Source: an uncultured Oscillospiraceae bacterium
GTDB lineage: Bacteria > Bacillota > Clostridia > Oscillospirales > Acutalibacteraceae
Length of the DNA: 10,571 bases
NCBI GenBank assembly: GCA_959596515.1
Contig: CAUFXR010000088.1
Location: forward strand, 1 to 10,571
Direction of reading: 5' to 3'
Below, one piece after another: positions 6,318 to 10,571 of this stretch. The first letter of the stretch is position 1. The number at the start of each line of letters is the position of its first letter. The notes under the pieces were generated by a model. It was not told the origin of the DNA. It ran no database searches and worked only from the letters and a program-made list of their open reading frames with translations. The translations under genes were made by a program, and so were the position numbers.

Positions 6318-6812
6318 TTACGCCTTATTTTGCTCTTCCTGGCCAAAAGAACGGACATACTCCTCGATGGGAGCTAAGCTTTCCCTGCACAGGGGTGCGG
6401 GCTTCTTCCCCCGGTATTTTTTCATGAGCAGTTTATGAAAAGGACTCAGCTTATCGTAATCCGCTGCACCTACAAGATAAAAGAACTCCGCATTCTTCCG
6501 CATGACGGGAGAAAGATTTCTCTGGGCTACGTTATCCAGGAACTTCTTATTCTCCGGCGGAGTCAGTCCCACGGCAAATACCACCAGACTACTCTCCCGA
6601 ATGGAGGCATAATTCCGTTTCAGCTTGGAAAGCCCTTTTATCCTGCCGTAATACAGGCTGCCTCCAAAAACGATCATGTCGTAAGTTTCCAATTTTTCTT
6701 TATATACTCGGTTTGCGTCGTATAAATCCGCCCCAAGATCTTCGGCGAGCCATTGAGCGTACTGTTTCGTACTGCCGTACCGAGAACAATAAACTACCGC
6801 AATATTGGTCAT
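6318..6812 (-). CDS. Flavodoxin-like FMN-binding protein
   Basis: A small cytoplasmic protein with a flavodoxin fold that should bind FMN and carry electrons or act as a small flavin oxidoreductase. It has 164 residues, a normal size for a single flavodoxin domain. The phosphate-binding loop SRYGSTKQYAQWLA (10-23) follows the first strand (NIAVVYC). FGGSLYYGR (49-57) matches the second FMN-contact loop, and VVFAVGLTPPEN (77-88) matches the third. It most resembles the short flavodoxin_5/HemG-like group rather than classical long flavodoxins. The gene is alone and not beside a partner enzyme, so its redox partner is unknown. AGAGGG upstream of the ATG serves as ribosome binding site. It is divergent from the GH30 gene and convergent with the permease. 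A HemG-type protoporphyrinogen oxidase activity is possible, but nothing in the context supports it. Confidence 0.88.
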   Translation of the reverse strand: MTNIAVVYCSRYGSTKQYAQWLAEDLGADLYDANRVYKEKLETYDMIVFGGSLYYGRIKGLSKLKRNYASIRESSLVVFAVGLTPPENKKFLDNVAQRNLSPVMRKNAEFFYLVGAADYDKLSPFHKLLMKKYRGKKPAPLCRESLAPIEEYVRSFGQEEQNKA

Positions 6813-6855
6813 TCTTTTCCCTCTTCTCTCGCGAACGCTGCGATTTCTAATTCTT

Positions 6856-6876
6856 ATTATACCTTACCCGTGTCAA
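6856..6876 (-). promoter_or_regulatory. Promoter elements of the flavodoxin gene, unusual spacing
   Basis: Read leftward there is a perfect TTGACA (6876-6871) and a perfect TATAAT (6861-6856), but only 9 bases apart instead of about 17. The TATAAT is most likely the working -10, with a poor -35 (ATGCGG at 6884-6879). The TTGACA may be chance or belong to an overlapping promoter. Confidence 0.4.
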
Positions 6877-6939
6877 TACCGCATCTCCCTGAACTTATTC
6901 TATCTGTAAATTTTCTATGAACAACACGGATTTCTCCGG

Positions 6940-6968
6940 TTGTTTCCAAGTTGATCTTCCTGTATAAT
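6940..6968 (+). promoter_or_regulatory. Promoter of the GH30 glycosidase gene
   Basis: TTGTTT (6940-6945, weak -35) is followed by a 17-base spacer and a perfect TATAAT (6963-6968). Transcription should start near 6975, giving a leader of about 35 bases with AGGCGGAG just before the ATG at 7010. Confidence 0.65.
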
Positions 6969-7009
6969 AGTAACATTATACGTATCACAATCAGAATAGG
7001 CGGAGATTC

Positions 7010-8377
7010 ATGAACGGGAAAGCAATAATCACCCTACCCAAGGGTGACCAATTTATCACAAAAGAGATGTCCTTTTCTTTTTACAAGGATCGGGGACAGG
7101 AGAATAACGCGGTGAACTTATATCCAGAGATCACCTATCAAACTCTGGACGGTTTTGGCGGTTCAGCTACGGAATCGGCAGGCTACGTGCTCAGCCAATT
7201 GTCTGAGTCTCGCCGTGAGGAAGCCCTGAAAGCTTACTTTGGCAAAGACGGTCTCCAGTATAGCTGGCTGAGGGTTCCTGTGGACAGCTGTGATTTTTCG
7301 CTTTCCAGCTACTGCGCTGTTACCGACCCTAACGACTTGGAATTTCAGACGTTTTCCCTTAAACGGGATCATCAATACATCATTCCTCTTCTGCGTCAGG
7401 CACAGGCCCTTTCTGACAGGCCTTTATCCCTGATGCTCTCCCCATGGTCGCCGCCAGCCTTCATGAAAACCAACGGTTCCCGTCGTTTTGGCGGGCGCCT
7501 GCGGGAAGATTGTTACGTTCCGTGGGCTAAATATCTTTGCCGTTATATTAAAGAGTATCAAAATCTTGGTTTTTCCGTAAAACTGTTAAGCATACAGAAT
7601 GAACCGAAAGCCAAACAGCCCTGGGACAGCTGTCTTTACACCGCACAGGAGGAAAAGCGCTTCTTGCAGGAAGCTCTTTTCCCTCAGCTGCAAAAGGAAG
7701 GCTTAGACGACATATGCGTTTGCATCTGGGATCATAATAAGGAACGCTGCTTTGAACGGGCTCGGGATATCATCGATGCGGAAACAGATCCCATGGTAGG
7801 CGGGGTCGCTTTTCACTGGTACAGCGGCGACCATTTCGACGCTTTGCGGCTGATTCGGGAAAAATATCCTGACAAAAAGCTGGTATTTACCGAGGGCTGT
7901 GTGGAATATCACTCCTACGTCTACCAGAATGACCTCGCCAACGCTCAGCTTTACGCTCACGACATAATCGGCAATTTAAACGCGGGAATGAACTTGTTTT
8001 TGGACTGGAATTTAGTATTGAATCAGAAAGGCGGTCCCAATCACACAGGAAATTACTGCGACGCGCCAATTCTATGCAACACGAAAAAGGATGAATTTAA
8101 GAAACAGCTTTCTTACACGTATCTGGGGCACTTCTGCAAATACCTGATGCCCGGCGCAAAGCGTATCGCTTTTACTCAGTATACCTCTCAGCTTGAGATT
8201 ACCGCTTTTCTGAATCCTGATGGGGTTATCGTCGCTGTGATTATGAATCAGACTGTATTGGACCTTTCGATCGATTTTCGTTTGAACGGAGAAATGTCGG
8301 TGATCGAAAGTCCTTCTGAAAGCATTATGACCGTTCTAATTCAGCCTTCTCCCTCTTCTGACGCTCAGGCGCTTTAA
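7010..8377 (+). CDS. GH30 family glycoside hydrolase (glucosylceramidase-like), probably cytoplasmic
   Basis: A retaining beta-glycosidase of family GH30, resembling the GH30_1 group that includes human lysosomal glucocerebrosidase. It should cleave a beta-glucoside or similar beta-glycoside. The 455 residues start with a short beta part, then LDGFGGSATESAG (46-58), WLRVPVDSCDFS (86-97), LSPWSPPAFMKTNG (143-156), then SIQNEP (194-199) with E198 as acid/base, FHWYSGDH (268-275), FTEGC (293-297) with E295 as nucleophile, and finally a C-terminal beta domain (about 384-444). The order and wording of these blocks match glucocerebrosidase closely. No signal peptide is visible, so the enzyme is probably intracellular and would act on an imported glycoside. 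This differs from the secreted GH30 xylanases. No dedicated transporter or regulator is adjacent. The hexokinase gene downstream on the other strand could handle released glucose. The natural substrate is unknown. Confidence 0.93.
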   Translation: MNGKAIITLPKGDQFITKEMSFSFYKDRGQENNAVNLYPEITYQTLDGFGGSATESAGYVLSQLSESRREEALKAYFGKDGLQYSWLRVPVDSCDFSLSSYCAVTDPNDLEFQTFSLKRDHQYIIPLLRQAQALSDRPLSLMLSPWSPPAFMKTNGSRRFGGRLREDCYVPWAKYLCRYIKEYQNLGFSVKLLSIQNEPKAKQPWDSCLYTAQEEKRFLQEALFPQLQKEGLDDICVCIWDHNKERCFERARDIIDAETDPMVGGVAFHWYSGDHFDALRLIREKYPDKKLVFTEGCVEYHSYVYQNDLANAQLYAHDIIGNLNAGMNLFLDWNLVLNQKGGPNHTGNYCDAPILCNTKKDEFKKQLSYTYLGHFCKYLMPGAKRIAFTQYTSQLEITAFLNPDGVIVAVIMNQTVLDLSIDFRLNGEMSVIESPSESIMTVLIQPSPSSDAQAL

Positions 8378-8378
8378 C

Positions 8379-8416
8379 GGTTCCTCACCATTCCAGGAAC
8401 CTTTCCAAAACTTTTC
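8379..8416 (+). terminator. Probable terminator of the GH30 gene
   Basis: GGTTCCT (8379-8385) and AGGAACC (8395-8401) are perfect 7-bp arms around a 9-base loop, placed 2 bases after the stop codon. The following sequence (TTTCCAAAACTTTTCC) is T-rich but interrupted, so termination may be partial. Confidence 0.6.
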
Positions 8417-8930
8417 CGTCTGTTGCCAGAACACTCGCTGGGCCGGAAATCTGAAAAAATAAAATCATTTTAAGAGCATATCCCGGCGATCCATATAGCG
8501 ATGACAAAAAAACCGGAGTCCTTGAATTTGGTCCTTTTGTCTTGCTTGCCTTCCTGGCCCCTCGCTGGCCATGTCGATCACTTATTGGTGCTTTCCGGAT
8601 CGCTCCGCTGTCTGGGCCACTTTGCCCCAGTCGCCTTGGTCACTGGTCGGCTGCCCGACCGCTCGCTGGTCGTCCTTAATCCTTTGTTGGCCGCCCGTTT
8701 TCCCTAAATGACGATCTGATCCCTGGCTGCTGTCTGGGACCTTGCTGGTGATTTGTTTTCCCCGCTGATCGTCTGAAATGTTTATTTTGACATATGATCG
8801 GCCAATATTTTCCGCATGGATTTTTGGGGCTCTGGCCGCCGCCTGCTTGCCTCCCAAATTGAAATCTAAATTTTTACCAAGTCCCGGGAAAGAAAACATC
8901 CTATACGCGTTAGTGTAACAGCAAAATAAG
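8417..8930. other. Gene-free stretch with a cluster of small inverted repeats
   Basis: No credible gene lies here. Between 8554 and 8773 several stems follow one another: GGCC/GGCC (8556-8570), CGGA/TCCG (8596-8607), CTGGGC/GCCCAG with one bulged C (8612-8630), GGTCGG/CCGACC with a 4-base loop (8645-8660) and GACGATC/GATCGTC (8710-8716 with 8767-8773). The words CTGG, GGTC and GATC recur many times, and a loose copy of GATC..CT..GCTG..TCTGGG occurs at 8598 and 8717. This could be a structured RNA, a decayed repeat cassette or decayed coding sequence. No promoter with good spacing was found on either strand. Confidence 0.45.
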
Positions 8931-8974
8931 ATCCCCTTGGCAGAAATTGAATTTCTGCCAAGGGGATTTCTTTT
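8931..8974. terminator. Perfect 17-bp-stem hairpin, likely bidirectional terminator
   Basis: ATCCCCTTGGCAGAAAT (8931-8947) and ATTTCTGCCAAGGGGAT (8951-8967) are perfect arms around TGA. Rightward the stem is followed by TTCTTTT and leftward by CTTATTTTG, so it could end transcripts from either side. It lies about 340 bases beyond the hexokinase stop and 550 beyond the GH30 stop. It is either the shared terminator of this convergent pair or the end of an unannotated transcript. Confidence 0.7.
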
Positions 8975-9311
8975 CACGCTTGAAATTTTCGTTTTAAACC
9001 ATGACCATTTCTTTGTGTCATCTCGTCTGTTTTCGCGGAGACGATTGGAAATCCGGCGTAATTTTCGCCGCCGGGCGCCGAACAAAAAAGCGTTCCCCCA
9101 AAGAGCGGTTCCTTACAATAACCGATTCCACGAGAAACCGTGAGTAGTCTGTGTGAACCGCCGCCGCGAAAAGAAGCCTGAGAAAAGCACAAACGAAAAA
9201 GCCCAGATCACCGTCTTACACAAGAAGGCACTGCGTCTCAAATCGTTTGTCTTGACAAGGATTATTCTATCCGACGCTTCCCGATCAGCTTTTTCCTAAG
9301 TTTAAAAAGGC
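8975..9311. other. Gene-free stretch downstream of hexokinase
   Basis: No gene, RNA or clear terminator was found in these 337 bases. A 6-bp stem, CCTAAG/CTTAGG (9295-9316), overlaps the hexokinase stop codon but lacks a T-tract. A TTGACA at 9252-9257 has no -10 at the right distance. Confidence 0.4.
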
Positions 9312-10571
9312 TTAGGCGTTCAACAATCCCGCAATCGCCGCGCCGATTAGATTGGGATTCTCCGCCTTGATAAACTCGCAGTACAAGCCCAGCTCCTCAT
9401 TGAGGAAAGACTTGGTATAAGCGGAGAGCTTATCCTTGCACAGCTTGGACTTGTAGTAGGTGGAACCGTCCATAGTAACGCACACAGGACGGCAGGGATT
9501 CGCACCCTTACCGGTTTTCAGCATGACCGCCGCCAGATTAAAGGCCACAAAGCGAGCCGCCCGCTCCATCAGGCCATCGATCAGGTAATATAAGGTCTGG
9601 CAATCCTCTTCTACACCGCCGCAGCAGAGGGCCAGGGCGTTTTCACCATAAGGCCGGAAGAGAAAATCATCAATTTCCTTAGAGGAAAGGCTCTCAAGCG
9701 CTGTAATCCGCTTTCCGGTTTCGGGGGTAAACATTCCTTCTTTCGCGGCCTGTACCAGAACCGTACGGACCATCCCTCCCTGATACGCTCCGGATATCAT
9801 TTTCTCAAACATATATCCGCCGGGATTGACAGTAGTAGCGTCAAAATCGGCGTCCAAATCTCCTCGCGGAGCCTTCGCATAGCCGCCGGATTCCACATTG
9901 ATCAGCATAGTGCCATCCACGTCAGCCGTGCCGCCTATCTTGGTGATCTCTCTGGTCTGCTCCATATAACAGGTATTGGTACCGGTTCCCCAGATGAAAC
10001 CAATGTAGCTGTCAAACTGACGGTCTGGACAAGCCGCCTTGCCGCCGATCAGAGTGGTCACGGCGTCGTTTACCAACACAATACTTTTTTTCTCCTGATG
10101 TCCTCTGGCCTTAATCGCATCCAAAAGGCCCTTTCCAATAAACGCGCCCTCTGAACCTTTTACCTTGACTTCCTTTACAAACCGGATCAGCCGGCCGTCG
10201 CGATTGGGATAAATCTCAGTGGGATAAGAGAAACAAAAACCGATTTTGTCGCTTTTGTCGATTACCGGCTCTAAATATTTCGCCGCCGTGTCGAAAAATT
10301 CCTCGATTGTGATTTCTCCCTGGGTGCCAGGCATAGGATAATTGTTGAAATCATCAATCGTCGCATTGCCTTTCTCGTCAAATATCACCGTAGCTACCCG
10401 GAAATTCGTTCCGCCGGCATCTACAACGATAATCCGCTCTCCGGACGGAATTTTCTTATCGATGCTGATATAGGTAGGAATCATAAACAGCGAGCTTTCC
10501 TCGCCCTTTAGCCCCTTTTCCATTTCACCGATAAAAACGTCCGCATTCTCCCGCAGATTGACAGCTTCCGC
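9312..10571 (-). CDS. Eukaryote-type hexokinase, 5' end beyond the window
   Basis: An ATP-dependent hexose kinase of the classical hexokinase family (PF00349/PF03727 type), not the ROK or bacterial glucokinase families. It should phosphorylate glucose and other hexoses in the cytoplasm. Counting from the in-frame ATG at 10523, motifs are SSLFMIPTYI (10-19), phosphate-1 DAGGTNFRV (35-43), FSYP (98-101, where relatives have FSFP), VNDAVTTLIGG (151-161) with D153 as the likely catalytic base, GTGTNTCYME (179-188), NVESGGY (209-215), NPGGYMFEKMISGAYQGG (233-250), DGSTYY near the C-terminus and a final GAAIAGLLNA. These match yeast hexokinase block by block. The ATG at 10523 is probably not the start: the frame stays open to the window edge for 16 more codons, ending EMEKGLKGEESS, a typical hexokinase N-terminal stretch. 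At least 419 residues are visible; the family usually has about 430-480. It is convergent with the GH30 gene. Confidence 0.94.
   Translation of the reverse strand, partial: AEAVNLRENADVFIGEMEKGLKGEESSLFMIPTYISIDKKIPSGERIIVVDAGGTNFRVATVIFDEKGNATIDDFNNYPMPGTQGEITIEEFFDTAAKYLEPVIDKSDKIGFCFSYPTEIYPNRDGRLIRFVKEVKVKGSEGAFIGKGLLDAIKARGHQEKKSIVLVNDAVTTLIGGKAACPDRQFDSYIGFIWGTGTNTCYMEQTREITKIGGTADVDGTMLINVESGGYAKAPRGDLDADFDATTVNPGGYMFEKMISGAYQGGMVRTVLVQAAKEGMFTPETGKRITALESLSSKEIDDFLFRPYGENALALCCGGVEEDCQTLYYLIDGLMERAARFVAFNLAAVMLKTGKGANPCRPVCVTMDGSTYYKSKLCKDKLSAYTKSFLNEELGLYCEFIKAENPNLIGAAIAGLLNA

Noticed and set aside
8501..8707. A 68-codon frame on the + strand
   Set aside because: It lies over the same inverted repeats, has no ribosome binding site, and shows no recognisable motif.
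8582..9085. A 167-codon frame on the - strand
   Set aside because: It runs through the perfect 17-bp hairpin and the hairpin cluster, is rich in K/R/Q with no domain-like pattern, and lacks a clear ribosome binding site. It is kept only as a possible remnant.
9252..9280. A + strand promoter starting with TTGACA downstream of hexokinase
   Set aside because: No acceptable -10 lies 15-19 bases after it, and no gene follows on that strand.

Overview
The window looks like chromosomal DNA of a low-to-mid GC Firmicute, most likely a gut-type Clostridia (Oscillospirales-like) bacterium. This is inferred from purine-rich AGGAG-type ribosome binding sites, several perfect TATAAT boxes, intrinsic terminators with U-tracts, GTG/TTG start choices, and the mix of protein families. 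No mobile element, rRNA, tRNA or CRISPR array was found.

There are seven protein genes, and they alternate strand strictly: lipid kinase (-), L-rhamnose isomerase rhaA (+), mannose-6-phosphate isomerase manA (-), AEC-family permease (+), flavodoxin-like protein (-), GH30 glycosidase (+) and a eukaryote-type hexokinase (-, cut by the right edge). Every gene therefore appears to be its own transcription unit. The divergent gaps hold promoters: 1020-1302 (lipid kinase/rhaA), 4975-5188 (manA/permease) and 6813-7009 (flavodoxin/GH30). The convergent gaps hold terminators: 2560-4011, 6128-6317 and 8378-9311.

Four of the seven genes serve sugar entry. The GH30 enzyme probably releases glucose or a related sugar from a beta-glycoside inside the cell, hexokinase phosphorylates hexoses, ManA interconverts mannose-6-P and fructose-6-P, and RhaA opens rhamnose catabolism. 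The other rhamnose genes (kinase, aldolase, regulator) are not here, so this is a loose neighbourhood and not an operon.

Two convergent gaps are unusually large. Gap 2560-4011 carries about 17.5 tandem copies of a 38-40 bp GC-rich unit (2830-3532). A strong rightward terminator lies before the array and leftward terminators lie after it, so the array is bracketed by stop signals. Gap 8378-9311 has no credible gene. It holds a cluster of small hairpins (8554-8773) and a perfect 17-bp-stem hairpin (8931-8967). These two gaps, and a repeated T-rich motif in the rhaA promoter region, are the least explained parts of the window.
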